NCBI GenBank assembly: GCA_964034945.1 | Contig: OZ035960.1 | Span: forward strand, 33,410,368-33,474,367 | Direction: 5' to 3' | Length of the DNA stretch: 64,000 nt | Source of the DNA: Chrysopilus asiliformis | Taxonomy: Eukaryota > Arthropoda > Insecta > Diptera > Rhagionidae | Shown: piece after piece, positions 13,301 to 24,699 of the stretch | How positions within the stretch are numbered: position 1 is the first letter of the stretch | Layout: each line of letters starts with the position of its first letter | Notes under the pieces: model-generated | Told to the model about the DNA's origin: nothing | What the model saw: only the letters and a program-made list of their open reading frames with translations | Databases searched by the model: none | Made by a program: the position numbers and the translations under genes

Positions 13301-16300
13301 ATTTCCTGTATTTGTGAAATTGTCTAGTATTGAGAAAAGCGAACAGAATAAATATTGTTATGCTGATTTTTTACTTAAATATATGTTTTTTTCCTTATTT
13401 TTCCATCATTTGTTTGTATGCAGACAATAGAGCTGGACCATCAAATCTAGGAAACGTTATTAGTCAAATCCTTTTATGTAAACAAATTACACCCGACTTT
13501 AATCAAGAGGAGCTGTGTAGCATAACAAAGGACTCACAGGAAATTGCTAGGATATTGGCAGATATGCAGGAATATATGCCGCAGCATGAAACATATCTAG
13601 GTAAGAATTTATACTATGTTATGAACATAAATATGAATATCATTGCCTTTACACAAATTGGATTTCCTTCTATAATTTGATTCAATTTATTACTTTAGGC
13701 TAATATCCTATATGTTCTCCGATCCCCATCCAAATTGCATTTATGTGCTTGGTTTGTTAGACAAAAAGGGTCATTGTTTCAATGTTGATTCAATTTATGA
13801 AAACAATAAATGAAAATCAAATTTAATTTGTGATAATTGCTGGCTCATATGAGCGATGGATGAAATCATAGAATTCTGTTAATTAAAAAGGAACAAAATA
13901 TTATGAGTTTTAGAATTGAAAAATGTGAAAACTAATGATTGGAGAACTCCGAAATCGTGGGAAAAAATAGCAATTTTCAATTATAGGTTGAGTTATAAAA
14001 ATCGTGTTGTGCATAGGGATGCCAACGATACCTCGACGTTTGCAAAACATCGAGGTATCGTTAAAAAATATCGAGTTTTAACCTCGATGTTGAACAGGCC
14101 GATATATCGAGGTATCGATGTTGCTATCCACGATGTTAGAACATTACTCTTCATAAAATTAGTAGAGAAACTAATTTTAGGACTAGAAGGACTAGTTTTT
14201 ATATAGATTTAATATAGCCACTCTACTTAAAGATTTGTTTAAATTTTCTTTGGTATCAATTTTCGGTTTCATCTTTCTACAAGATTTCGCAAAAAATACC
14301 AGAGCTAGCCATGAAATTTTACAGAGAAGTTTGGTCCTGATGTGGAAATCCGTTAACCGGAAGTAACCAAAACGGCGGCCTTTTAAAAACTACGATTTCG
14401 TTTTTTGCGATTTATTCCGAAACTAACAATTTTCCAGTAGTCTTATGTATTACAAAACTTGGAGACAATAAATTTTGCTACATTTATGTCTTTCACTAGA
14501 ACCCCGTATCTCAAGCCGTTATGAAAATATGCCGGTATTTAAAAAAAATTAGTTTTTGGCGAATATCTCGAAAACTAACGGGTTTTTCATGGTTCAACGT
14601 ATAAGAAGAATTAATAGAGCATCCGCCAGCTGGCTAAATTATTTATAAAATTGAACTTTTTCAAAACATCGGAAAAACATCGAGGTATCGATGTTATCAG
14701 GACGATGTTTTTTGACATCGATGTCGCTTTAAAAAAACATCGATTTTCGATATATCGAGGTTTTATGAACAATGTTGCATCCCTAGTTGTGCAAAAGTTC
14801 CTTCATCACACCAATTTCCCGAATTGCTAACTCATTTCCCGAAGATTTTCCGCAACTATTTTCCCGAAGTGCAATCGCTTTTTGGTTCCTGAGAACCTGG
14901 AATTTAGAAAATTTTTGCACTAGTAAAATGGCGGAGGTTCTCTCGCCATTCATTGTGTATCTACTTTCCACTAAAAATTGTTAGCAGAGGCGCGTACGGC
15001 GTTAGTAAGCATGTAAAATGATGCTGAAATCAGATATGCAAACCGGTTTTTTGAAAAGGAAATTTAGTGGACCAAAACCAAATCATAAATCGAACCACTC
15101 TGGAAAAAAAGATGTCCGAATCAAACCAAAATCAAACTAGTTTTAAAAAAGGATGCCTAACCGATCCAAAACCAAGCCAGTTTTTAAAACATAAGCTGTG
15201 CTGCAACCAAAGTATAGAATTTTTTAATGACTCCCTTCGAATCAAATTTAAATTTTTAGGATTGAAAAATTCATATTATTTGTGACTTGAATATTTTTTT
15301 AAATTTTCGACCAGATTTAGAGAGCCTAGCACCTTTTTATGTTAACGCATTCGGTATTTTGATGCCATATGGCATCATGCTAAAAAAATTGAATTGTCTT
15401 ATTATTTTTTTATTTTCAACACTCTATTCTCATTCAATGCACCTTTAAGTGCATTTGTGACCCAATTTTGATTTTTTGAGTAAAAAGCTGGACTACAGTG
15501 GACGTATTTGTAAAAAAATAAAATTTTTTATTTTTTTTTTTGTTTTAAATGAATACTAATAGCTTAAACATCATTAATTTGTATAGAGAGAATCTTTAAC
15601 CCCCATAGAAAAAAAACATGTACCGAACGGGTTAACCTAGTATCAAAAACATAACAAAAGCTATAATTGCCAATCTGGCAATCATTGGAGACCCGTATGG
15701 TGATATTCGTATCAAAATTCGAACAGTTATACCAAAATTCCAATTTGAAGTCAAACTTTCCAATAAGAATTTTTAAAATTTATTCCAATCGGATTTTGAT
15801 GTATGGGAGTTTTATGTAGAATCATATCCTAAATAACTTTTGCTCTTGGACTTTTTTGATAAGATGCACCGTTTTTGAGATATTCACAAAAACCGTTTTC
15901 GTTCGTATGGGGGGTACCCCCCCTAATGGTCCATTTTTGCCCATTAACGAACTTAGCCTCGCATTTTACGAAAAACGGATCTGTGCAAACTTTCAAGTCT
16001 CTCGCTCAATCCGTGCGCCCGCAATCCGCGCCACAGACGGACAGACAGACAGACGGACAGACAGACAGACGGACAGACAGACAGACGGACAGACGGACGG
16101 ACATGCAAAATTCAATTTTTTTTATCATTCTAAACACACTGGGGTAATTCATTTTTTTGTGTGATGACGGGATCTTGGCGTTACAAACGGTAAGGCAAAG
16201 TTAATATACCCTTTGGTTTCACCATACGGGTATAAAAACAATCTACATGCCCTATTCTTTTGTTAAAACAAAAACCACTAAATCACTAAAAAAGTAATAA

Positions 16301-19300
16301 ATCGGTGAACCAAAACCAAATTTTAGAAACCAAAGCCGGAACCAAATTTTTAGAATTTTATAAACCAATATCAAAAAAACCGGAAATCCAATTCATCCTT
16401 GAACCAAAACCGAACTCGAATAACTTTTGGTTTACATCTTTGACTGAAACAGCAATTGAAATTTTTAAAATACCAAAAAATTTATAAGTCAGAGCGCATC
16501 GAAGTAAACTTAAGTAGAAATAAACTTTGAGACGCGTTGCCATGATGATTTTCTCGTATTTAAAAACTTAATTTGTCACTTTAACATCGTGCTACAAGTT
16601 TCGTATGCAGTGCGCGCCTGGCATTAGGAAACGTCAGTCAAGTTTTGCCGGTACAAGTGAGTAAAGACTTGTTTTGGGGAGAGGAAAATGTTACCCAAAA
16701 CTACTGACTAATCAACCAATATGTGTAGAAATATTAAAAATCATTGGTGAACTGTTTTTGTGTTCCTATACCACAGTATTGTTCCTTGCATCCTTAAAGC
16801 ATCCTATGTCTTAGACTTGAAAAGCTCTTCAAAATAAAATTTCATTTTCAGAAGAATCAAAATTGCTTTTCATCTTCTTATCTGACTAGTCTATAAAAAG
16901 CGACTAAAAGAAATAAATAAATAACCTAATGAACCTTATGTCATAAATCATTTCAGCAAGAAAATATTCATTAAATCTTGAGATTTTCTTACCATATAAA
17001 CTTTAACGTTTCAAGTGAGTAATCCAACTGAAACCACACATTCATAAAATATCGCTGGCTCATTTTTCAAAAAAGCAAAAACGCGGTCTCAAGTCTAGAC
17101 ACTTATTTGTACCAAAATTGAATCAAACCACAACAATTCCCCGCCGTTTTCTCACGAAATTATAATCGGGATCACGAAATTAGAATCTTGGGTGGCAATC
17201 ACTTCGTAGATGGTTATTAGAGTAATTGCTATTGTTTGGGGTAGTAATAATGATTATATAGGGTGGTAAAATCTGGTCATACCTCTTCATTATGAGATTA
17301 TCAACTACTGTGGTATCTGACTGAAACCAAAACTTAAGCGAACAGGATTCAATGTTGAAAAACTTTTCATGAAATTGGCTCAAATTATTCTTTCATCTCT
17401 TGTCTCTATTTATATAATAACATACAACATTAAACTTTCTATTTTCCTAATTAATCAAATTAACAAGGGGAATAGTAGTCATTTTGTACTAGAATAGGGT
17501 AAAATCTCATATTTCAGTCAATTACTCGACAAAAGACAACATAATCAAATTTTTGGATTTCAAATATTTTTTTATGTGTTTAAATTTTAATTTTTTTAGA
17601 GATTTAAAATGTTTAAATTTGGTCAGAAATTTTAATTGAAACTTTGTGCTCAAAACAGGCGAATCAATGTTTGGCAAACGATTTGGCAGATATCTTATCC
17701 TACGGGAATCAGCCAACATTCGACGAGTGCTTCGGTCGTTGCCTAGACTTCAATGAGGGTATTCAATTAATTCTACTCTATTTGAGATTAAATCTAAATA
17801 CAAAAACTCCTTAACCCAAAAATTCAAATATTTTCGCGTTCGACCACTTAGTCATCACGCACCACAATTATATGTTTATACTCTACATCAGTGCTGCCCA
17901 ACCAGGCGATCGCGATCTACCAGTCGATCTCGACACGAATTTGGGTCGATCTTTTACTACAGACTGAAAAAAAAAAGTTTTTGTAAACACAAATATTAAA
18001 AAAAAGGGAAAGTAAAAATTAAGTAATCACACTATCTACTTCTCCGTTTTTTTTTTTGTTTTTTTGCTGTTAAAGCAAGTGGTCTATTTTACTTAGATAC
18101 CTTATTTTAAATTTTATTTTACTTGCCTATTTTAAGTAGGCATTGAAAAGTTGAAAATTACTAGATTCCCGCGGTTTATTTGAATTTGACTCATGTTTAA
18201 AATTTGTTTGAATAGTTCAGTTTCGATTTAGAATTCACGAGCCTGTTCACATTAGGCGATGCGAGACGCTACGTGTTATCGCAAACGTGAAATGGTTTAT
18301 TTTCAGGATTACTGCGCCACCGTACGTGGAGTGTCTTTTGCTCTGGCCGTGTAACCATACGTATATGGGTAGATCTCGATGTAGTTGGATTAAAAAAAGT
18401 CGAACTTTAGTACAAAAAGGTTGGGCAGGCCTGCTCTATAGATGATATATAATATAGGAGTGTATTAGATTTAGTACCGTTTCTAACGCATCGAACCAAT
18501 CATCGGACACAAAAATGAACTACACCAAGGTGTTGGGATGACAAAAGATTTTGATTTCCGAATGTCCGTCCATCTGTATGTTTGTCTGTCTGTTTGTCTG
18601 TCTGTCTCTCTGTCTGTCTGTCCGTCTGTCTGTGAACACCATAACTTTCGAAAACATTGAGCTAGAGACTTGTAATTTTGTATAGTTACGTTTCTCGTAA
18701 ATACCTAGGCTAAGTTCTTGAACGGGCAAAATTGAATTATTCCTTCCCCTCTCCACCATACAAACGAAATAGTTTTTTGCGATTTTCTCGAAAACGGTGT
18801 ATCAGATTGAAAAATTTATAAAGGTAAAATGTGTTTAGAATAGTATTTTACATAGCCGTTCCATACATCAAAATCCAATTGGTTCACTCTTTTCCCCCTC
18901 TCCTATACAAATAGATTTTTTTAAATAAACATTTTGTCTGACGTAATATAGAGTATTTGACGATTGGCCTGAGTACAAGACCGAGAGAGGTTGGGGCAAA
19001 AGCTAGGCGGACACACTATCGACGCTATTGCGCCCCCGTGATTCACTACGATCCTTAAAAGACAAAAAGTTTTTTTTATTTTTTCCCACTTGGTTCAGAT
19101 GGCAATACTAAAACACAGAGGGTCAAAAAACAAACATATAGTAGACTTTAATTGCCAAATAAATCCATCGAACTTTCTGTGAGCACAATTTAGCCAAATC
19201 TAAATATATATAAAAAATGGTTTAACCTGACTGGCTGACTCAACAACGCCCAGCCCAAACCCCTGAAGCTAGAAAATTTGAAACTTTTACAGTATGTCCC

Positions 19301-21998
19301 AACCATCACGAAACGGAAAGTCCTGTAAGGATAACGCAAATATCCTTTTTCCCATTTTCCCCGGGGAAAAATTGCATTAGGGGGTTTTCGGGGTCGCTGA
19401 TACGGAATCCGGTGTTACAATTTCAAAATTTGAAACTGAATTACCTGAAAATATCATTTTCCCATTTTCTCTAGGAAAAATTGATATTTGCGGGTTTTCG
19501 GGATCATTGATCACGAATCTGGTGTTAGACTAATTCGCAACGGAGAGTCCTGCAAGGATAAGATTTTTCTCAAAAGTTTTTAAGTTCTTTCCGGTTTTCT
19601 TTGTATTCTAAAACTTATACAAAAAACTGAACCCGGCAACGACCGGTGTGCAAACTAGTAGGGGAGACTGGGGTATTCTGGACCACGGGGAATTGCGGAC
19701 CAGCGTCATTTTTTCCCCCTAGTAGTGGTTGGTAGCTGCAAATAACTGTAATCAGTTTGCCTCATGTTAAGCTAATTTTCCTAACAGTACTCGACTTTTG
19801 TATACGCACTATCACCTCGCTTCGATAGCAAATAGAAAAGTGATACTTCGAAATTTTTTTTTTCACTTTGTGTTTCGCTTAAATTTAACCACATTTTTCG
19901 AGAATCAACTCAAGTAAATATATTGATAATATTCGCGGAGCCTTAAGCATTCGACACTGACAAGAAATTTTGCATGAAGTTTGCATTGTGTTACTAATAG
20001 CTGCCATATTGTAAAAAAGAGCATTCGGGGAATTGTGGACCACTTTTGTCGGGGAATTATGGACCACTCAATTCTTGACATTTGACAAGCAAACTTCGTG
20101 TATTTGATGCATATAAGTGTTTTTTCATGCAAAAACACAGCATTAGATTTTCGGCAATCATATGAGTTGGTGTATGTCTGCCTGTCTGTCTGTTCCTCTT
20201 TCACGCGAAAACGCCTGAACCGATTGACTTGAAATTTGGCATGAGTGTCTGTGGTAGTTCTGGTTCCAACATTGGCATACGGAAAAGTAGCGCGAGGGGT
20301 GGGGGGAGTAAGGGGAGGGGGTAAAGTGATTTCGAAACTTAGTTTTCCCTCTATGTTACTCTTTCGCGGCGAAACTACTGAACCGATTGGCCTGAAATTT
20401 GGCATAGATGTTCGTCGTGGGTCCAGCCCCAACATAGATCCATTAAAAAGTTTTTAAGTTCTTTCCGGTTTTCTTCGTATTCTAAAATTTAGACAAAAAG
20501 CTTAACCCGGCAACGACGGGTATACAAGCTAGTTTCTAAATCGGCCGTTTTGACATCGCCAGAGGATGTAAATGACCTTCGTGAGAAGGCTGATATGAAG
20601 CGAAAGAGATTGGAGAGAAAAGGCGATAAACCATAATCGAAAAAGCAAAAAGATCGTGTCAAATCGAAGACATCACAGAAGAAACAACCATCTTCAACCT
20701 ATTGTGAGGTGGAAGAATACATCGATTTCTGCATAATTTGTAAGAAAAATATGCCAAAAAAAATGAACCGCCGAAATACCATCCATTGCAACGTGTGCGA
20801 TCGAGCTGTTCACTTGGGATGCTCCGGAATGACTGCAAGTTACTGGACTTGCGAACATCGCGTTTCGGACTGATTTTCATTGCAATTTTTCACTTCATTT
20901 CACTTTGTCTGTTATATAATAAATATATGAATCAAAAAAAAAAGTTTGTCTATCACATTTTTCCATTTTTAATCGATTTACAAAGTGGTCCACAATACCC
21001 CGAGATTTTTCAAAATCGCAAAAACGCCATATTTGCGCCAACTGATAAAACTTGTATAATTTAATACAATTTGACCGAACTGCTGTGACCCAAAGAGAGG
21101 TTATTTATCGTACTACAAATTCAAGCTTTGAAATTTTCAGAAAAAGTTATTTTTTTGCGAGTTTTTAGCCAAAATGAAAATGCGGTCCAGAACACCCCAG
21201 TCTCCCCTACTTTATAATTTTGTCGAAGAAAGTCGTCAAAGTTGCGGGTCGAAAATTTAATCATTGATGTTAATATTTTCTGCACCTAAAATCAATCCGG
21301 GTGAATTCCTTCTCCTGCTATCTCCAGAACTTCTGACAGGATATTGAATCGATCTTCATTTTGGATAACGTTAACACAATAGTAAAATCGACCCTACCCT
21401 CCCCTGAAACCCCTGCCCTGCTATCTATAGCATCTCTGATGGGAAATTAATTCGGTTTTCACCATTACACATGCCGCCCTTCTTTGATATTTCTCATGTA
21501 TTAAAACATTCACCACCCCTTCACGGTAACTTCTTTCCCTGATATCTGCTGAAACTCTGAAGAAATTTTTACTTTCTTTTAGTGCGAGGCTATGGACTGA
21601 GTAAGATTTTGCATAAAAATTATACAAACATTTTTATAGTACAATTATATAAAATTACTTTTAATATCAAATTACGTCAACTTTGCCCTATGAAAAATCT
21701 TCCATCCCTGTTGATTTTTCGCTTCAGTTCATTCCTCCTCTACTGAATTATTCTTTCGTTTTTCCTTTCTGACTAATGTTTCTTATTGTTTCTTTCATGG
21801 TTCTTTTTATATGTGTGGTATATAAAAAATTTTTTTTTCGTAATCAGCTAATTAATTAATCATATTAATAATATTCCAGAACGTAATGTGGCATTGACTG
21901 ATGACGCAAATGGACCATGGCCAGCCAAACGAAGACGAAATTCAATTTATAAAAATATGGGACTCTTATGTTGTGTCTCACGGCCGAATTACCTTTGA
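10331..21998 (+). CDS. 3' five exons of an unrecognised host gene
   Basis: Five exons join in one frame with GT-AG junctions: 10331-10467, 13424-13600, 16628-16656, 17659-17758 and 21880-21998. They give 186 visible C-terminal residues and a TGA stop. The first exon begins with the last base of a codon, so coding exons exist upstream and were not found. The exon 1 product contains LTDNPHLVLLFYLAQLFLREL, probably helical. The C-terminus is basic, then ends GLLCCVSRPNYL. The 29-base microexon 16628-16656 is needed to repair the frame between its neighbours (phase 1 in, phase 0 out) and adds GNVSQVLPVQ. The first visible product suggests an all-helical, HEAT/armadillo-like protein, but I do not recognise the family. 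The introns are filled with transposons. Confidence 0.75.
10804..11037. mobile_element. TA-inserting MITE
   Basis: The ends CACGCAGAGAAAA and, inverted, CACGGAGAGAAAA are flanked by TA at 10802-10803 and 11038-11039. The interior has several copies of a TTATAAAGTAGTTAA-like motif. It is non-coding and lies in an intron of the host gene starting at 10331. Tc1/mariner/pogo-type by target. Confidence 0.7.
11136..11527. mobile_element. Harbinger-type MITE, TTA target duplication
   Basis: The ends CACAGGGACTACATTGACTT and, inverted, CACAAGGACTACATTGACTT continue matching for about 33 bases. TTA lies on both sides (11133-11135 and 11528-11530). A three-base TWA duplication is typical of PIF/Harbinger. 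The short open frames inside on both strands are consequences of the palindrome and show no domain. Confidence 0.75.
11957..12538 (+). repeat. (GTCY)n-bearing mini-me/INE-1-like element, copy a
   Basis: This copy shares its whole length with the copies at 15650 and (reversed) 53687. It runs from AACATAACAAAAGCTATAA through a block with GGGGGGTACCCCCC, a CAGACGGACAGACAG tract (12341-12403), to CCATACGGGTATAAAAA. A short inverted pair, ATACCC/GGGTAT, closes the right end. Dipteran mini-me and INE-1-like (Helentron-derived) elements are known to carry such a proto-microsatellite, so I place it there by resemblance. Frames across the tract encode only TDRQ repeats and are not genes. Confidence 0.65.
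12341..12403 (+). repeat. GACA/GACG tetranucleotide microsatellite (copy a)
   Basis: About 16 imperfect units of GACA/GACG (GTCY on the other strand), embedded at a fixed place in the element. Confidence 0.9.
14014..14785. mobile_element. hAT-type element with perfect 8-base duplication
   Basis: The ends TAGGGATGCCAAC and, inverted, TAGGGATGCAAC are flanked by GTTGTGCA on both sides (14006-14013 and 14786-14793). A perfect 8-base duplication plus a TAGGGATG-type end points to hAT. Both subterminal regions contain repeated ATCGAGGTATCGATGTT-like motifs in both orientations, possibly transposase-binding sites. No transposase frame remains. It is in the intron between exons 13424-13600 and 16628-16656. 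Confidence 0.85.
15650..16238 (+). repeat. (GTCY)n-bearing mini-me/INE-1-like element, copy b
   Basis: Very similar to copy a over its whole length, with the same terminal blocks and the same position of the tetranucleotide tract (16033-16103). The two are close enough to suggest fairly recent spread. It lies in the same intron as the hAT element at 14014, before the microexon. Confidence 0.7.
16033..16103 (+). repeat. GACA/GACG tetranucleotide microsatellite (copy b)
   Basis: About 17-18 imperfect units, longer than in copy a and arranged in a different order of GACA and GACG units. Confidence 0.9.
17889..18433. mobile_element. hAT-type element in a repeat hot site
   Basis: The ends CAGTGCTGCCCAACC and, inverted, CAGGCCTGCCCAACC are of hAT type. 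The flanking 8-mers are CTCTACAT (17881-17888) and CTCTATAG (18434-18441), six of eight identical, so it is an older insertion. The target is the TATACTCTATAT motif of the dispersed repeat that continues at 18434-18990. No transposase is visible. Confidence 0.65.
18480..18990 (-). repeat. Diverged (GTCY)n-bearing repeat, reverse orientation
   Basis: The GTCTGTCTGTC tract at 18563-18634 is followed by the 'gagctagagacttgtaattttg' and 'aaatccaattgg' blocks shared with the other copies. The end block AAACATTTTGTCTG matches that at 58350. The tract encodes QTNRQT-type peptides only. Confidence 0.6.
19199..19658 (+). mobile_element. Non-autonomous Helitron
   Basis: It starts TCTAAATATATATAAAAAATGG after an A. 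It ends CTAG before a T at 19659, with a GC-rich CCCGGCAACGACCGG hairpin about ten bases upstream. TC...CTRR ends, a 3' hairpin and insertion between A and T are the Helitron signature. Repeated 'ggggttttcggg..gctgat..cggaatc' phrases lie inside. No Rep/helicase is present. The pogo-type element begins two bases after it. Confidence 0.75.
20158..20532 (+). mobile_element. Non-autonomous Helitron inside pogo remnant
   Basis: It begins TCATATGAGTTGGTGTATG and ends with the hairpin AACCCGGCAACGACGGG, then CTAG before T. Two internal repeats of the 'ctgaaccgattg..ctgaaatttggcat' phrase are present. A GTCTG-rich patch follows the 5' end. The long minus-strand frame crossing it is spurious. Confidence 0.7.
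20535..20873 (+). pseudogene. Transposase C-terminus with PHD-like zinc finger
   Basis: The frame ending at TGA 20873 gives a lysine-rich stretch, then C-x2-C near CIICKKNM, followed by HCNVCDRAVHLGC and a final WTC-x-H. This spacing resembles the Cys/His-rich, PHD-like tail of many insect pogo/Tigger-type DDE transposases. An in-frame TAA interrupts the lysine-rich part, and the catalytic region is absent. It is therefore a non-functional remnant whose upstream part was lost or displaced. Confidence 0.65.
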
Positions 21999-22097
21999 AA
22001 GGAAAAGTAATTACGGGTCAGTTGACTTTATTTCGATTTAACTTGACCCCGCCGACAGTTGTGCGCTCTATACTTCTTCAATATGTGTATCGTTACC

Positions 22098-22107
22098 AAT
22101 AAATAAA
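22098..22107 (+). terminator. Poly(A) signal of the 10331-21998 gene
   Basis: Two overlapping AATAAA hexamers lie about 100 bases after the TGA stop, a normal distance for a 3' UTR. Confidence 0.65.
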
Positions 22108-22109
22108 AA

Positions 22110-23758
22110 CCTTACAGTGAGTCTAAATTTCAAGTAATTCCATAAAACGATAAAAAATTGCACAAGAAAATCAATTTCGTTACGAACAATGGGACAAATT
22201 TAGACAAAAAAAGAATTGAACGCGGATGGGAAATTAGAGGAGTTGCTTCGGAATATGAAGATAAAGAAATCGATTTGGGACAATGTACTTAAATCTTTAA
22301 GGACAACTAAGCAATATTAAAGACATATAGTAAATGTATGAAAAAGAAAAAAAATCAATATATTTATACACACTATTCTTAAAATTATATTATATTCAAC
22401 ATTATAAAATTTCAGTTATTCGAAAGGAAAACGGGATACAATTTCCCTTCACTCTGAAACTACTAAAACTAAAAAAAAAGTATAACTCTCAATAAGATAT
22501 TGCAATCAAATCAAAAATTCATAAATTGTCAATTGTCAGAAAATAGATTAGCATAAACAAATCTAATTTTATTGTTGTTATCAAGTGGAAAAGGATAAAC
22601 GGAAACAGAATCAATTCTATTTAAATTAATATTAAAAATAACCAATTATACTAGACATTATAGAAAAATCGTTAAAAAAAAACTTAGAGACACTGTGATA
22701 ACGATATAAAAATCATCTTTTAAAAAACCTCATTTGTTTTTCAATACACGATTTTCATTTCATTTCATGTAAAAAAATTTGAAAAATAACACACAATTGT
22801 ACATTCCAAAAAGCCAAAATATTATAAAAATTTATCTAATTTTAGTCAAAGTAATTTTGCGAATTTTGCCTAAGAAATTATTCGAAGATATCTCTATTTG
22901 TATAAGTAAGTTATTTGCAATTTTTTAAATTAACTTTAATGGTCCATAAATCTCTTATCATTGTAATATTTATTCATTTTAAATTGTGTTGAAATAAAAT
23001 TATTGTCGGTCATGTGCTTAGTTATATTTTCAAATATAAAACTTACTTTTTTTTAATATTTGTAATATTTGAAAACTCAAAAAACAAAAGATTGAAATTG
23101 TTTCATGTTGACGGTTTCAAAGCACACAAAAATGCTTATTAAAAAAATAAAATGTTCTCTCAGGAGATGAAGAAGCTAACTATTTTTAACAAAAGAACTT
23201 AAAACTTTAAATCATAAAAATTTAAAACAATAAACATTGCACAAATTCTATCGGTTCCTTCAGGTCTCTACAGACTGTAAAACTACCAGTTAATCTTTTA
23301 AGGAAAGTTTGCTCAATTTAAGTTTATTAAGTTCTTATTAATATGTTAAAAAATAGCAAGAATTTTAATAAAACTTACTAAAAAAAACTTAAAAACGCCA
23401 CAAGATTGAAATATTATTGTTTTAATATAAGCAGATGCTTTTTTTCAAATGTTGTACATCATAATTCAATCAGACAATTTCTTTTCCCCTACCCCATACA
23501 GATGAAGTATTTTTGTGTGTAAAAAATATTTATTTTATTTTAATTTTTATGCTTTTATCTCGCTTTTAGATCTCGTCTAAAAAAGTGACTCTAGTTCTCG
23601 CCTTTTTTTAGTTCTCGTCTTTTTTTCTTTTTAGCATATTTTTTTAATAAACGCTTTTTCATTTTTTTTGGTTTTTTGTTTTACCCTTTTTAGTCCATAT
23701 ATATTTGATTAGTATGACTGAAAATCCAAACTGACGTATGTATTTTGATCCGCTTATA
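22110..23758. other. Very AT-rich intergenic DNA, no gene recognised
   Basis: Downstream of the poly(A) signal. No exon, TIR pair or RNA gene is visible. Confidence 0.5.
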
Positions 23759-24697
23759 AAGGGTATTTCAACAAGGACATAACAATTTTGTATTTTAATA
23801 AAAACGCACCCTAAAACTTTTTTTATGATCTGGCAATGCTAAAACGTCAATCAAGGTTTAAGCTAGACCCTGAATCGTACGTCGATGCGTCCGTCATGCG
23901 TCCGTCACGTTGACAGTTTGAGTAAAATCAACGGGCTGCTGAGTACTCCCCTAATAATACGTTTTCCGATGCGGCAACCGCATAGAGTAGGTCGACTTTC
24001 TACTTTTACATGCGGCAACGCACGGAAATGTCATTTCGCAAAAAAGTTTGTTTACGATTTAAGTAATTTAAGTATGGAACAAATTGAAAGTAATTGTTTT
24101 GACGATAAACTAATAGAAGAAGTGCAAAACAATGAGTTAACTCCAGATTCGTTGCCGTACCCAACTGTCACCGCATAAAACTGTCAACCGGACGGACGCA
24201 TGACGGACGCATCGACGTACGATTCAGGTTCTAGTTTTACATTTTTATCATGGTGAAGTTCACGAACGAGCAACGTTTGGAAATTATTAAAACTTAATAC
24301 CGAAATTCTGAGTCAGTGGTCGCAATCGTGTAATCTCGAGAAATGGTCCGGTCGAATGGCCACCTCACTCATGCGATTTAACGCTGTTGGATTTCTTTTT
24401 ATGGGGTTATGTTAAGTCGTTGGTTTATGCCAACAAGCCAACAACGTTAGAGGAGCTAAGGAACAAGATCGAACGCGAAATTGCCCACGTTCCGGCCGGT
24501 ATGTGTGGAAGAGTGGTGGAAAATTGGCTACAAAGAATCAATTAGTGCAATGCTCGCGGTGGCGATATGAACGACATTGGATTTCATACTTAAATGTAGC
24601 ATATCCACTACACCTGGAATAAATTTCAGCCCGATATCTCAATTATTCTGTATTTTATTTAAATACAAAATTGTTATGTCCTTGTTGAAAGAACCGA
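23759..24697 (+). mobile_element. Deleted Tc1/mariner element with nested Harbinger MITE (copy A)
   Basis: The ends AAGGGTATTTCAACAAGGAC and the inverted match ending GTTGAAAGAACCGA are flanked by TA (23757-23758 and 24698-24699). The transposase start MVKFTNEQRLEIIK (from 24250) is followed by a stop. A large internal deletion then joins it to the C-terminal part containing SCDLTLLDFFLWGYV, the third catalytic region of Tc1/mariner transposases, up to GGDMNDIGFHT before a stop near 24590. A 376-base Harbinger MITE sits between the left end and the start codon. Confidence 0.8.
23861..24236 (+). mobile_element. Harbinger-type MITE, family A, copy 1
   Basis: The ends are AGCTAGACCCTGAATCGTAC and, inverted, AACTAGAACCTGAATCGTAC. 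The inner arms contain GATGCGTCCGTCATGCGTCC in inverted orientation. TTA lies on both sides (23858-23860 and 24237-24239). Copy B of the host mariner shows the uninterrupted site with one TTA. An ORF beginning [20 protein letters not shown] (from 24074) is preserved in all family copies. It looks like the first exon of a MADF protein cut off by internal deletion. Confidence 0.85.
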
Positions 24698-24699
24698 TA

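Larger units (their letters stand above)
15060..16500. repeat. CCAAAACC-rich degenerate repeat split by copy b
   Basis: The pieces 15060-15260 and 16270-16490 share a low-complexity AACCAAAACCAAA pattern. They are separated by 15.3-15.6 kb AT-rich DNA and the (GTCY)n element. The reverse-complement pattern (GGTTTTGGTT) appears at 55430-56290. The open frames here simply reflect the N/Q-rich composition. Family unknown. Confidence 0.4.
19661..21207 (+). mobile_element. pogo-type transposon remnant
   Basis: The ends GGGGAGACTGGGGTATTCTG and, inverted, GGGGAGACTGGGGTGTTCTG match over about 24 bases. TA flanks both sides (19659-19660 and 21208-21209). Internal copies of GGGGAATT..GGACCAC occur near the left end. 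A decayed transposase tail lies at 20535-20873, and a Helitron is inserted at 20158-20532. It is in the last intron of the host gene, same strand. Confidence 0.75.

Noticed and set aside
19905..20435. 176-codon minus-strand open frame
   Set aside because: It crosses the boundary of a Helitron inside a pogo remnant and shows no domain; it is chance openness in repeated sequence.
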